Assembly (NCBI RefSeq): GCF_900142225.1
Contig: NZ_FRAD01000017.1
Span: forward strand, 8,074 to 72,073
Direction: 5' to 3'
DNA length: 64,000 nt
Origin: Hathewaya proteolytica DSM 3090
GTDB taxonomy: Bacteria; Bacillota; Clostridia; Clostridiales; Clostridiaceae
Below, piece after piece: positions 51,627 to 60,860 of this stretch. The translations under genes and the position numbers were made by a program. Position 1 is the first letter of the stretch. The number at the start of each line of letters is the position of its first letter. The notes below the pieces were generated by a model. That model made no database searches, was not told where the DNA came from, and worked only from the letters and a program-made list of their open reading frames with translations.

Positions 51627-52517
51627 ATGAATGAAGAGATATTTGAATGTACTAATACAGATGAAATAGGAGAACGTGTTTGGACTCCTAGATATGAGGC
51701 CTGCTCTAAGGATTATGGCGACTATGAAGGTGCATCAAAGGCAGGAGAAGGTGCAATACGAGTTACCAGATATCTTGGCAGTATTACTATGGGTAAGATG
51801 CTTTTAAATAAAATAAGGATACCTGAAGGGTTTGTTGAAGCAGAGCATATTGCTAGTAAATTGAAATTGAATACCTGTAAGGTATGTGGAGATACAATTT
51901 TTTTAACTGGTTGTCTTACTGAGACCATTAACTATGTTACATCTGTGATGCCAGCCATGCCTTCAGTTGGTGATAGCGTTATAGATGGTCAGGGTCAATT
52001 TCATAGTAAAATAACATGCAATGGCAATCCAAAGGTTAGAAGGGTAGAAAACAAAACCATTATTGTAGATATCCCGGTTTCTATGTCTATGAAAGCTGAT
52101 TTCTTGGAGAATGTAAGACTAAGGGGAAGTAGAAATAGAAAGGCTTTTTACAATGAAAATACACTTCAGCGCTGTGGAAGGGGTTCTGTTGGAGTTTGTC
52201 CATGTGAATCTTTTTCAGAGGACTTTGTCATACTAAATAAAGGTTTTGATTGTGATGTGGAGGCATACAGAGTTTCACAGGTTGATATAAGCAAAATCTT
52301 TGATTTTCCACCATGTGGTATGTGTGGTGCACAAGGTGCAATGGATGGGGATCTTTCAAGTGATGGGGACTTTCAAGTGGGATCAGCAAATTTTTGCAAC
52401 AAGTATTTTGTTATAGAGGAAAAGATGCTTTTAGAGGTAGTTGTATCGGTGTATATGGATGAACTTGATTTGGGAGACGATAATAATTATAATTGCGGAC
52501 GTGGATGCTCATTCTAA
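51627..52517 (+). CDS. Cysteine-rich SPOCS-like protein
   Basis: ATG 51627 is preferred, with AAGGATGG ~8-10 bases upstream; ATG 51615 overlaps that site. The ~296-residue protein has 15 Cys, several in the last 60 residues (PPCGMCG, NFCNKY, CGRGCSF). The middle (GDTIFLTGCLTETINYVTS, then GQFHSKITCNG) resembles the SPOCS/DUF3794 fold of coat-morphogenesis and exosporium proteins. There is no signal peptide. A spore surface role, perhaps a self-assembling Cys-rich protein like clostridial CsxA, is a hypothesis only. Confidence 0.55.
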   Translation: MNEEIFECTNTDEIGERVWTPRYEACSKDYGDYEGASKAGEGAIRVTRYLGSITMGKMLLNKIRIPEGFVEAEHIASKLKLNTCKVCGDTIFLTGCLTETINYVTSVMPAMPSVGDSVIDGQGQFHSKITCNGNPKVRRVENKTIIVDIPVSMSMKADFLENVRLRGSRNRKAFYNENTLQRCGRGSVGVCPCESFSEDFVILNKGFDCDVEAYRVSQVDISKIFDFPPCGMCGAQGAMDGDLSSDGDFQVGSANFCNKYFVIEEKMLLEVVVSVYMDELDLGDDNNYNCGRGCSF

Positions 52518-52705
52518 GTTTCATCCAAGGCTTAATTAACAGCCAATCCTTATTTTAAATTTTCAAGGCAAAGTCATATATCATGGCTTTGCCTTCAGTG
52601 CTTATATTAACAAAGTCTAAAAGATTAATAATAATTTTAATATATATATAAAATTAATGATATAATATCATTGTAAATATAATTTCAACAAAAGTGGGTG
52701 ATTAG

Positions 52706-53755
52706 ATGGATGAGAAACAATTGCTAAAGGATTTATGTACATCACATGGTCCTAGTGGTAGGGAGGATATGCTTTACCCTATTATTGAAAATGCCTTCAA
52801 GCCATACTGTCATGAGATAAGATGTGGCAGTCAAAATAATGTGTATGCCATAAAAAAAGGAAGGGGAAATGGCAAAAATAGCATTATGCTTATGGCACAT
52901 GCTGATGAGGTGTTCATGCAGGTTACGGGGATTATGGACAATGGTTTTTTAAAGTTTACAACTCTAGGTATAGATGCTAAAACACTGGTATCACAGGAAG
53001 TTGTCATTCATGGCACAAGTCAGATTATAGGAATCATAGGAATTAAACCTCCACACCTTATGAATGATGAAGAGAAGAATGCCGCAGTTAAAGTGGATGA
53101 TTTGCTTATTGATACTGGATTATCCAAAGAAGAGGCAGAAAAAAATATTAAAATTGGAACATATGTAACATTAAAAAGAGATTTCTATGAGCTTTTAAAT
53201 GACAATGTGGTTTGTAAGGCTTTAGATGATAGAGCCAGTATAGTTTCTATGTGGAATTGTGCAAAAGAGCTTATGAATGTAAATCATGAGTTTGATGTAT
53301 ACTTTGTATGCTCATGTCAGGAAGAGGTTGGGCATAGGGGTGCAAAGATGGCTTCCTATGATTTAAATCCAACTTTAGCCATAGCTATTGATGTTACTTT
53401 TGATAGTGGGAAAATGGGAATACCAGATAAAGAAACGTATCTTGGAAAGGGTCCGTGTATATGTATAGGTCCTAATATCCACCCTAAATTTAGAAAAAGG
53501 CTTATGGAATTAGCAGAAGAGTATAATATACCATATCAAGTAGAGGTAGAAGGTGGAAATACAGGTACAGACGCTTGGGACATACAAATCGTAAGAAATG
53601 CCATTCCTACTTTGCTTATATCTATTCCACAAAAGTACATGCACACTTCTGTAGAAATGGTAAATATGAAGGATGTCGTTAACACGGGAAGAATTATGGC
53701 CAAGTTCATTGAAAAGGTTACGTCGGAAAATCTGGAGGAAATGCTATGCTTTTAG
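52706..53755 (+). CDS. M42-family aminopeptidase, paralogue 1
   Basis: A 349-residue M42 metallopeptidase. All metal ligands and catalytic residues are visible: H65/D67 in MAHADEV, D174/D175 in LDDRAS, catalytic E206 and E207 in CQEEVGHRG, D229 in AIDVTF, and H313 in YMHTS. These cobalt- or zinc-dependent enzymes form large dodecameric shells that trim peptides. It overlaps the next gene by 10 bases. All three genes in this row are M42 homologues. Confidence 0.94.
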   Translation: MDEKQLLKDLCTSHGPSGREDMLYPIIENAFKPYCHEIRCGSQNNVYAIKKGRGNGKNSIMLMAHADEVFMQVTGIMDNGFLKFTTLGIDAKTLVSQEVVIHGTSQIIGIIGIKPPHLMNDEEKNAAVKVDDLLIDTGLSKEEAEKNIKIGTYVTLKRDFYELLNDNVVCKALDDRASIVSMWNCAKELMNVNHEFDVYFVCSCQEEVGHRGAKMASYDLNPTLAIAIDVTFDSGKMGIPDKETYLGKGPCICIGPNIHPKFRKRLMELAEEYNIPYQVEVEGGNTGTDAWDIQIVRNAIPTLLISIPQKYMHTSVEMVNMKDVVNTGRIMAKFIEKVTSENLEEMLCF

Positions 53756-54744
53756 AGGAATTATGTAATGCTCATGGTCCTGTGGGCTATGAAGGCCAGG
53801 TTAGAAATATTATAAAAAAGGAAATAGCTCCCTATGTGGATGAAATAGAGATAAATACCATGGGAAATGTGCTTGTGCACAAAAAGGGCACAGGTCCTAA
53901 GGTTATGATAGACGCTCATATGGATGAGGTTGGTTTTATCATAGAGGGATATAATGAGGATGGTACGCTTAGGTTTTCACCGCTTGGTGGTGTAAATGCA
54001 AAAATACCTCCATGCAAGGTTGTTTATATTGGTCCTGAAAAAATAGTTGGTGTTATAGGTTTAAAGCCAATTCACCTTCAGAGCAAAAAGGAAAGAGAAG
54101 AGAGCTTGACTTATAGAGACTATTGTATAGATATTGGTTTAGAATCAAAGGAAGAGACTAAGAAGATGATCTCAAGAGGTGAATATGTTGTATTCTCTAC
54201 AGAGTGCGGTGACTTTGGGGATGGTCTTTTAAAGGGCAAGGCCTTCGATGATAGAATGGGTTGTATGGTTCTTATGGAGGTTTTGAAGGAAAAATACGAT
54301 TGCGATCTTTATGCTTCCTTCAGTGTTCAGGAGGAAATAGGTGATAGGGGTGCATTACCATCTTGCTTTAAAGTTGAGCCAGATATAATGGTGGCAGTGG
54401 AAGGAACTATATGCGCTGATATGCCTTCTGTACCTAAACACCTTCAGGCCACAGAAATTGGAAAGGGCCCAGCTATATCCATGATGGATGCAACTAGTAT
54501 TTTTGATTATGAGCTTACTAATAGCATCATAAAGACAGCCAAGGAAAATAACATACCTTATCAAAGAAGAAAGGCTATCGCAGGTGGAAATGATGCAGGG
54601 GCTGCTGTTGGAACGAAATCAGGTGCAAGGGTTGCTACAGTATCTGTACCATGTAGATATATCCATTCAGCTATATCTGTAGCTAGCAAAGATGATTTGA
54701 AGAATACCATAGCTCTTATGAAGGCGTGGCTGAAAACACTTTAA
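53746..54744 (+). CDS. M42-family aminopeptidase, paralogue 2
   Basis: A 332-residue paralogue of the preceding gene. It keeps H58/D60 (DAHMDEVG), D168/D169 (FDDRMG), E196/E197 (VQEEIGDRGA) and a late His (YIHSAIS). At the fourth ligand position it has E219 (VAVEGT) instead of the usual Asp, a plausible metal ligand. It starts inside the previous gene's end and lies 33 bases before the third paralogue. It may assemble with its neighbours into mixed shells. Confidence 0.93.
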   Translation: MLLEELCNAHGPVGYEGQVRNIIKKEIAPYVDEIEINTMGNVLVHKKGTGPKVMIDAHMDEVGFIIEGYNEDGTLRFSPLGGVNAKIPPCKVVYIGPEKIVGVIGLKPIHLQSKKEREESLTYRDYCIDIGLESKEETKKMISRGEYVVFSTECGDFGDGLLKGKAFDDRMGCMVLMEVLKEKYDCDLYASFSVQEEIGDRGALPSCFKVEPDIMVAVEGTICADMPSVPKHLQATEIGKGPAISMMDATSIFDYELTNSIIKTAKENNIPYQRRKAIAGGNDAGAAVGTKSGARVATVSVPCRYIHSAISVASKDDLKNTIALMKAWLKTL

Positions 54745-54777
54745 AAGTTAATAATTAAAAGATAAGGAGAGAATGTT

Positions 54778-55749
54778 ATGGAAAACTTAATGGATAGATT
54801 AATAGAGATTTTCAGAGTGAGCTCCCGCGAGTCACTGGCAAGGGAAGAAATAAAAAAACAGCTTGATTCTGTGAAGGCAGAAGTACAAGAAGATAAGTTA
54901 GGCAATCTTATTTTGAAGGTGCCAGCAAAAGGTGAGAGTAAGGAAAAGCTTATGATTACTTGTCCCATAGATACTGCTGGTCTTATGATTACATATATTG
55001 AAAAGGAAGGTTTCATAAGAGTAGACTGTGTCGGAAAGATGGATGTTCAGGATATAATAAACAGAAGGGTTACTACGTCACTAGGTGTTACAGGTGTTGT
55101 AAGGTGTAATGCAGAAAAACCAACCATGAGGGATGTTTATGTGGATTTTGGCTTTAAATCAAAGGAAGAAGCTGAAAGCATGATGGTGAGAGAAGGCGAA
55201 TGTGTTCAGCTTAACGCTGAAAAAGTTCAGCTTTGCAATGACAAATATGCCGGCACAGGTCTTGGCGGTGCTGCTGTTGTCAATGTTCTTGCAGATGTAA
55301 TAAAAGAAAATGAGAATTTTTCAAAGGATTGCTATTTTGTCTTTGCATCTCAGGGACAGTTAGAAGGAAGAGGTGGAAGGGCTGCAGCTTATGAAATAGA
55401 CCCAGACTACTGTATAGTTCTAGGTACAGAATGTACTGGCGACTCTTTTGGTGGAAAAGAGAGCATAAAGCTTGACAATGGTCCAGTGCTAGTTCTAAGG
55501 GATAAGAATTTGATTATATCCAAGGAATTAGAAGAGGGCATAGAGAAGGCAGCTAAGGATAGTAAAGTGTCTATTCAGAGGTCTTTGGGAACATCTGTTA
55601 CTGCAGGAGGCCCAATTCACAAAGAACTAGGTGGCATAAGTACAGGTGTTATTGCATTGCCAGTAAGATATAAAGGCACTCCAATGGAGATGGTTTCATT
55701 AAAAGATATGGAAGCTTTAAAAAAGCTTATAGAGTCTATAATAAAATAG
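54778..55749 (+). CDS. M42-family paralogue 3, catalytically dead pseudoenzyme
   Basis: A 323-residue full-length M42 homologue with a good AAGGAG site. Every catalytic landmark is replaced: CPIDTAG instead of AHxDEVG (His to P63, Glu to T66), KYAGTG instead of the DDR motif (G159/T160), SQGQLEG instead of QEEVG (both Glu lost at G193/Q194), no Asp/Glu in VLGTEC, and RYKGTP instead of YIHS. The fold seems intact and the frame is open, so it is not decaying. It is likely a structural or regulatory subunit. Confidence 0.88.
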   Translation: MENLMDRLIEIFRVSSRESLAREEIKKQLDSVKAEVQEDKLGNLILKVPAKGESKEKLMITCPIDTAGLMITYIEKEGFIRVDCVGKMDVQDIINRRVTTSLGVTGVVRCNAEKPTMRDVYVDFGFKSKEEAESMMVREGECVQLNAEKVQLCNDKYAGTGLGGAAVVNVLADVIKENENFSKDCYFVFASQGQLEGRGGRAAAYEIDPDYCIVLGTECTGDSFGGKESIKLDNGPVLVLRDKNLIISKELEEGIEKAAKDSKVSIQRSLGTSVTAGGPIHKELGGISTGVIALPVRYKGTPMEMVSLKDMEALKKLIESIIK

Positions 55750-55782
55750 TATGATTAAACAATATATTCAAATAGCATAGTT

Positions 55783-55830
55783 AGAAAGGGTGCAGGAGCT
55801 TATGATAATAGCTCCTGCACCCTTTCTATA
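55783..55830. terminator. Strong bidirectional terminator
   Basis: Two perfect 18-bp arms (55783-55800 and 55810-55827, AGAAAGGGTGCAGGAGCT and its complement) with a 9-base loop lie between the M42 row and the convergent chemoreceptor. Confidence 0.92.
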
Positions 55831-55851
55831 TTATTGACTTCATTTATCTAA

Positions 55852-57867
55852 CTAAATTTCTTCTGATTCTTTTAAAAAGTTTTTTATTATTTTATCCAAT
55901 TTTTTAGCTAAATCATTATTTGAAGAGGAGAGTGAGCCTATGGAGCGGATGTTGTTTACTTCACTTTCCATGGAGGCCGATATTTCTTCACAGCTAGCAG
56001 TGGTTTCTTCAATTACTGCGGATATTGTTGATATATTGTCTAAGATGCTATCTTTATCATTTGAAAGGGATGAGGAAAGTTCCTTTACCTGAACAAGGTT
56101 GCTGGCTATTGATTTAAGAGCATCTATCAACGCAGTGAACAATTCTGTGGTGTGGTTGATGTATTTTCCCTGATTTCTAGCACTAGCTATAATATTTCCC
56201 ACAGACACTATGGCATCATTGGATACTTTTTGGATATTTTTAATGTTATCTTTAATGTTGTTAGTTGCAGAAGCTGTTTGTTCCGATAATTTTTTTATTT
56301 CGGAAGCTACCACAGCAAATCCTTTGCCAGATTCTCCGGCATGGGAGGCTTCTATACTTGCATTTAAGGCTAGCAAGTTGGTCTGCTTTGCAATGGTGTC
56401 GATTAGGGTGATTATGGATTCTGAATTCTCAGCATAATGGCCAACTTTATCTACTATGGAAGAAACATTTTTTAAATTTATGTTGGTATTTTTTGTCTCA
56501 TCCTCTAAGGTTTTTATGGTATCATTTCCTACAGATATATTTTTCATAGAGTTTTCTACAATGGATGACAGCCTTTCAATGCATTCACTGCTATTATCTA
56601 TAGAATGTGCTAGTGAATCTAATCTGTGAACCATATTTTCCACACCCTTTGCTTCATCAGTAGAGCTGGCGGCTAACTGCTGGCTAGCAGAGGATATATC
56701 TTCCATAGATATGGTGGATTTAGTTGTTATGTCATTTAAAATGTTACTGCTATTATACAGAGAAGATACAGAGTTATTTATTTCTTTAATCAATTCTTTC
56801 AACGTTTCTTTAAGAGAACTTATACCACGGCACATTTGACCTATTTCATTGTTATATTTAGCATAAGGATCCGATTTATTGGTATTAAACTGCCCTTTGG
56901 ATATGGATAAAATGTCCTCATTGGCGCATATCAATGGTTTTACAAGTTTTCTATCCATAAAAATTATGACACAAAGAAGCAGCACTGCCACGGAAATTGT
57001 GATTATATTTGCAAAGGCTGAAAAGGCAGTTTTATTCTTTTTGTAGGTGGATAAATCAAAGGCCGTTTCTACAATTACGGGCTCACCACTTAGATTTACT
57101 TCTTTTCTCAAAATGGCCAGTGGTTTGCCAGAGTTTTTATCTGTACTTTCATCTATATACATGGTGTCTGGAGCTATAGCAGAAGTATTTAAAAGGGACT
57201 TATCACTGGAGTATACTATTTTATAGTCTTTTTTAGTGTAGATACTAGAGGATATCACTCCATTGCTCTGGGCAATATTTTGAAGACAAGTGTCTATTCC
57301 GAAGTTCTTTTTAAACTCTGTTACAGCGTCAGCTTTTACTCCAACTTGAACGAAATAATGGTTGTTGAGATTTACACCACCGTATTTTACGTCATAGTCC
57401 CCTACAGTGCTTTTCCGACATGGTTCTGCATAACTTTTTTTATTAGCACTGAGCACCTCATTAAAGGCATGATCAGGTGGAAATACCCAGTTAATATTGT
57501 CTCTCATGTTTGAAGAGACAATGGTCTTGTTTTTCACTATATTAATTTCAAAAACTTGGGTATCTTTAGCGTATGCAGAGATAATATCATTTAGTTTTGA
57601 ATAACTTGTTGTCAGCAAAGGTTTAACGCCATAGGCTAAAGATATGATTTTATCTTCTAGCATTTTTTCCACATTGTCTTGTTGAATGGCAGCCTGCTCC
57701 ATAATTTTAATTTCCATGCTGAGAGTATTTTCATAATTGTCTTTTAACGTTTTGCTAAGAGTAGTTTTTGAGTAATCTGTGGACAATATTTGACCTAAAG
57801 AAATTAAAATAAGAGAAAGAATGCATATAAAAACAGATATTGTTCTGAGTCCGGTTCTTTTCTCCAT
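55852..57867 (-). CDS. Methyl-accepting chemotaxis protein
   Basis: A 671-residue receptor. A first membrane helix (about 9-29), an extracytoplasmic dCache-like sensor (about 35-285), and a second helix (about 288-308) are followed by a HAMP domain and a long signalling region. The conserved hairpin tip (TNLLALNASIEASHAGESGK, then GFAVVASEIKKLSEQT) binds CheW and CheA. AAGGAGGGG precedes its ATG. The ligand is unknown; single dCache domains often bind amino acids or organic acids. Confidence 0.94.
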   Translation of the reverse strand: MEKRTGLRTISVFICILSLILISLGQILSTDYSKTTLSKTLKDNYENTLSMEIKIMEQAAIQQDNVEKMLEDKIISLAYGVKPLLTTSYSKLNDIISAYAKDTQVFEINIVKNKTIVSSNMRDNINWVFPPDHAFNEVLSANKKSYAEPCRKSTVGDYDVKYGGVNLNNHYFVQVGVKADAVTEFKKNFGIDTCLQNIAQSNGVISSSIYTKKDYKIVYSSDKSLLNTSAIAPDTMYIDESTDKNSGKPLAILRKEVNLSGEPVIVETAFDLSTYKKNKTAFSAFANIITISVAVLLLCVIIFMDRKLVKPLICANEDILSISKGQFNTNKSDPYAKYNNEIGQMCRGISSLKETLKELIKEINNSVSSLYNSSNILNDITTKSTISMEDISSASQQLAASSTDEAKGVENMVHRLDSLAHSIDNSSECIERLSSIVENSMKNISVGNDTIKTLEDETKNTNINLKNVSSIVDKVGHYAENSESIITLIDTIAKQTNLLALNASIEASHAGESGKGFAVVASEIKKLSEQTASATNNIKDNIKNIQKVSNDAIVSVGNIIASARNQGKYINHTTELFTALIDALKSIASNLVQVKELSSSLSNDKDSILDNISTISAVIEETTASCEEISASMESEVNNIRSIGSLSSSNNDLAKKLDKIIKNFLKESEEI

Positions 57868-57959
57868 AAAAATTCCCCTCCTTAATTTATAGTTAATAAT
57901 TATATATTCGTATGTAATTATAACAAATTAAGAAGAAATTACTAAAAATTTACTTAAAC

Positions 57960-58763
57960 TTAAAATGTGGGAACTATAATGCCTTTATATTTATCTTCTA
58001 TGAATTTTTTTACTTCATTAGAGGTTAGTGCTTTTGTTAAAGCTTTTATTTTCTCAGAGGACATATCTTCTCTTCTGCACACAAGTACATTGGCATAAGG
58101 GGAATCCTTTTCCTCTAGAGCTAATGCATTTTCCACAGGGTTCAGCTTTGCAATTAATGCGTAATTGGTGTTGATTATTGCTGCTGACACCTCTTCTAAA
58201 GTTCTTGGCAGTTGTGCAGCCTCTATCTCTGTTATAACAAGATTTTTACGGTTCTCTTCAATATCCTTAATTGTAGGATTTTTCACTCCCTCTTTTAGCT
58301 TTATTAGTTTAGTATTTTCTAATAGCTTAAGTGCTCTTCCCCGATTTGTTTCATCATTTGGTATGGTTATTTCTGAACCATCTGAGATTTCTTCAAGTGT
58401 TGACACTTTTCTTGAATATATTCCTAAGGGTTCAATGTGAATTTTTGCAGTATATTCAAAGTCATAATTCCTTTCTGCTTTTTGTTTTTCAAGAAAAGGT
58501 ACATGCTGAAAGAAGTTAGCATCAAGAGATTTTTCTTTTAATGCTGTATTTGGCATAGAGTAATCTTGGAATTCTGTAATCTCAAGGGTATAACCTTGTT
58601 TTTCTAGCAATGGTTTAGCAGCTTGCAGAATTTCCTTGTGCGGTATAGGGCTAGCTCCCACCACTATGGTTTTGTCATTAGGTTTGTTATTGCAACCTGT
58701 GATATTAAGTGTAAGTAAAGTTGCTACTGCAAGATTTATTAGCAATTTTATAGATTTTTTCAT
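57960..58763 (-). CDS. metQ: Methionine ABC transporter substrate-binding lipoprotein
   Basis: A 267-residue lipoprotein with lipobox NITGC (Cys 24). The NlpA/MetQ family motifs are GASPIPHKEILQAAKP, DANFFQHVPFLEKQ and the IPNDETNRGRALKLL segment. It captures methionine outside the membrane. It is the last gene of metNIQ, 25 bases after metI, all behind a SAM-I riboswitch. Confidence 0.95.
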   Translation of the reverse strand: MKKSIKLLINLAVATLLTLNITGCNNKPNDKTIVVGASPIPHKEILQAAKPLLEKQGYTLEITEFQDYSMPNTALKEKSLDANFFQHVPFLEKQKAERNYDFEYTAKIHIEPLGIYSRKVSTLEEISDGSEITIPNDETNRGRALKLLENTKLIKLKEGVKNPTIKDIEENRKNLVITEIEAAQLPRTLEEVSAAIINTNYALIAKLNPVENALALEEKDSPYANVLVCRREDMSSEKIKALTKALTSNEVKKFIEDKYKGIIVPTF

Positions 58764-58788
58764 GTTTTTTCTCCTTTTTCAATATAAT

Positions 58789-59439
58789 TTAACGTGAAAT
58801 TTTTTTTATAAGTATTTTATATATAGAATTTCCGACAAGCTGTATAATCTGGACTAGCATTATCAGCATTATAACCGTTATAATCATGACTTGGGTATTA
58901 AAGCCTTGGTAACCATATCGTATGGCTAAATCTCCAAGGCCGCGGCCTCCTATGGCTCCAGCCATGGCAGAATAGCCTATGAGGTTAATAATTAAAAGTG
59001 TAACATCTAGTACTAAATATGGAATGCTCTCCCTCACTATAACCTTAAATAGGATATGAATTGTGGTGAGTCCAAAGGCCTTGGATGTTTCTACAAGACC
59101 ATGATTTATCTTGTTTAGAGAAGCTTCAAATATTCTAGCTGCAAATGGAATAGCAGCTATGGTAAGTGGAACTATGGCCGCTGTAGTGCCGATGCTTTTA
59201 CCAACTAATAATCTTGTAAGTGGTATTAGGATGATCATCAAAATAATAAAAGGAAGGGAACGAAATATATTTATTATAAAATCCAGAACCTGATAAATTA
59301 TTTTATTTTCATTTAAATCTTTCCTACCAGTGGTTACAAGCACTAATGAAATGACAAATCCAAAAATTATGGACAAGGTTGCAGACACTCCAACCATATA
59401 TAATGTTTCACAAAGAGAAGTGATGTACTCGTCTAACAT
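58789..59439 (-). CDS. metI: Methionine ABC transporter permease
   Basis: A 216-residue permease with five membrane helices. The BPD_transp_1 signature EASLNKINHGLVETSKAFG is the coupling helix that contacts MetN, and GRGLGDLAIRYGYQGF is typical of MetI. It overlaps the metN stop by 7 bases, so translation is coupled. Confidence 0.95.
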   Translation of the reverse strand: MLDEYITSLCETLYMVGVSATLSIIFGFVISLVLVTTGRKDLNENKIIYQVLDFIINIFRSLPFIILMIILIPLTRLLVGKSIGTTAAIVPLTIAAIPFAARIFEASLNKINHGLVETSKAFGLTTIHILFKVIVRESIPYLVLDVTLLIINLIGYSAMAGAIGGRGLGDLAIRYGYQGFNTQVMIITVIMLIMLVQIIQLVGNSIYKILIKKISR

Positions 59440-60410
59440 GGCTTTACCTCCTTTTCAATTATCTGGAAATTCATATTGCGATTACTTAGAAAAAGGGAAA
59501 GTGCCTCTCTGCTTTCTTCATGAACATTAACAATAAGACTGCCACACACATGATCCCTAAATTGCTCGAGCTTCCCCCATACCACAGATAAGTTTATATT
59601 TAAAACTTTTGCGGCTTCAGTTATCACGGAATCATAAATATTTTCGCTGCAGTAGTAAATTTTAAAGTTTACCCCTTTACTTGGAAGAATTTCATATTCT
59701 CCAAGAAGGCTTTGTACTTCTTTGTTGCTGCTTAGAAATAGCTTATCAACTTCGCCTACTGCAGTAATACGGCCACCATTCATAAGAGCTACTCTGTTGC
59801 AAAGCTGTTTTATAACTTCCATTTGGTGGGTCACAGTGACTATGGTTATGCCTAGGTTTTTATTGATTTTATTTAGTAATTGAAGAATAGATTGGGTTAT
59901 TTTAGGGTCAAGAGCCGATGTGGCTTCATCGCAAAGCAGTAATTTCGGGTCTAAAGAAAGTGCTCTTGCTATGGAAACCCTTTGTTTCTGTCCACCAGAC
60001 AATTGAGAGGGCATACTATAAAGTTTGTCATCTAGTTCTACTAGGGTTGCCAATTCTACAACCTTTTTTTCAATATGTTTATTATCATATCCCCATGATT
60101 TCAATGGCAATGCAATATTATCAAAAACATTTCTTGAAGGAAGCAGGTTGTCAGATTGAAAAACCATTCCTATATTTTTTCTAAGAGATCTCAAATCTTT
60201 ATGATTCAGGTTTTTAATTTTATTGTTCATAACAACAAGATTGCCAGAATCAAAATCTTCTAAACCGTTAATGCACCTTAATAGGGTTGATTTTCCCGCG
60301 CCACTGTGACCTACTATACCGAAAATTTCACCTTCATGTATATTTAGGTTTATGTCACTTAAAGCTTCAAAGGAATTAAAACTTTTATATAAGTTTTTAA
60401 TAGTAATCAT
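59433..60410 (-). CDS. metN: Methionine ABC transporter ATP-binding protein
   Basis: A 325-residue ATPase. Walker A is GHSGAGKST (about 33-41), the Q-loop is VFQSDNLL, the signature is LSGGQKQRVSIARALS, Walker B is LLLCDEATSALD and the H-loop is VTHQMEV. The C-terminal ~75 residues form the NIL domain (about 245-320), which binds methionine and inhibits transport when the cell has enough. It is the first gene after the SAM-I riboswitch. Confidence 0.95.
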   Translation of the reverse strand: MITIKNLYKSFNSFEALSDINLNIHEGEIFGIVGHSGAGKSTLLRCINGLEDFDSGNLVVMNNKIKNLNHKDLRSLRKNIGMVFQSDNLLPSRNVFDNIALPLKSWGYDNKHIEKKVVELATLVELDDKLYSMPSQLSGGQKQRVSIARALSLDPKLLLCDEATSALDPKITQSILQLLNKINKNLGITIVTVTHQMEVIKQLCNRVALMNGGRITAVGEVDKLFLSSNKEVQSLLGEYEILPSKGVNFKIYYCSENIYDSVITEAAKVLNINLSVVWGKLEQFRDHVCGSLIVNVHEESREALSLFLSNRNMNFQIIEKEVKPC

Positions 60411-60529
60411 TTATTCACTCCTTCTGTTTTGTATAAATTATTTTAGCTTTTTTATCTTATGGCTAGCCGCTATAATATTTACACAAAACCTGTGTTTAAT
60501 TTTAAATGTGCTTAATTGTAAAAGTTTGA

Positions 60530-60562
60530 GAAAAAAATAAAGGCCTGAGAACCTCAGACCTT
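60530..60562 (-). terminator. Terminator of the SAM-I riboswitch
   Basis: On the minus strand, AAGGTCTGAG / CTCAGGCCTT followed by TATTTTTTT lies between the aptamer and metN. Confidence 0.9.
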
Positions 60563-60567
60563 AAAAA

Positions 60568-60676
60568 ATCGCGCGAAATTCTCATCTTTCGGTATAAAAA
60601 TACCGCAGGATTTAGCACCATGCAAAATGCTGGTTGCTGGGTTTCATAGGGCCAGTCCCTCCACCTCTCTTGATAA
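60568..60676 (-). ncRNA. SAM-I riboswitch (S-box)
   Basis: On the minus strand: CTTATCAAGAGAGGTGGAGG, GACTGGCCC, ATGAAACCC, GCAACC, then a GGTGCTAA-ATCCTGC helix and GAAAGATGAGA, the S-box core in the correct order. It binds S-adenosylmethionine and promotes termination, reducing methionine uptake by metNIQ. Confidence 0.97.
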
Positions 60677-60716
60677 GTAAAGAAATATTTAATTAAATTC
60701 AACTTTTGTTGTATTT

Positions 60717-60745
60717 ATTATAATAACATAAGAAACATAAGTCAA
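60717..60745 (-). promoter_or_regulatory. Sigma-A promoter of metNIQ
   Basis: On the minus strand TTGACT (60740-60745), 17-base spacer, TATAAT (60717-60722). Confidence 0.85.
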
Positions 60746-60860
60746 GGCAATAATATTAACAAAGTGTGAATAATTATGTAGACGGTGTTGATTGAATCCT
60801 ATCTAAGAATAGGGTTATAATATATGTATGATGTATCAAAACTGAAGGGTGGAAATAGCA

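Noticed and set aside
52565..52595. AAGGCAAAGTCAT / ATGGCTTTGCCTT hairpin after the cysteine-rich gene, as a terminator
   Set aside because: The stem is good but no T-run follows, so terminator function is doubtful.
60502..60702. Minus-strand open frame of 66 codons
   Set aside because: It lies wholly over the SAM-I riboswitch and its terminator.
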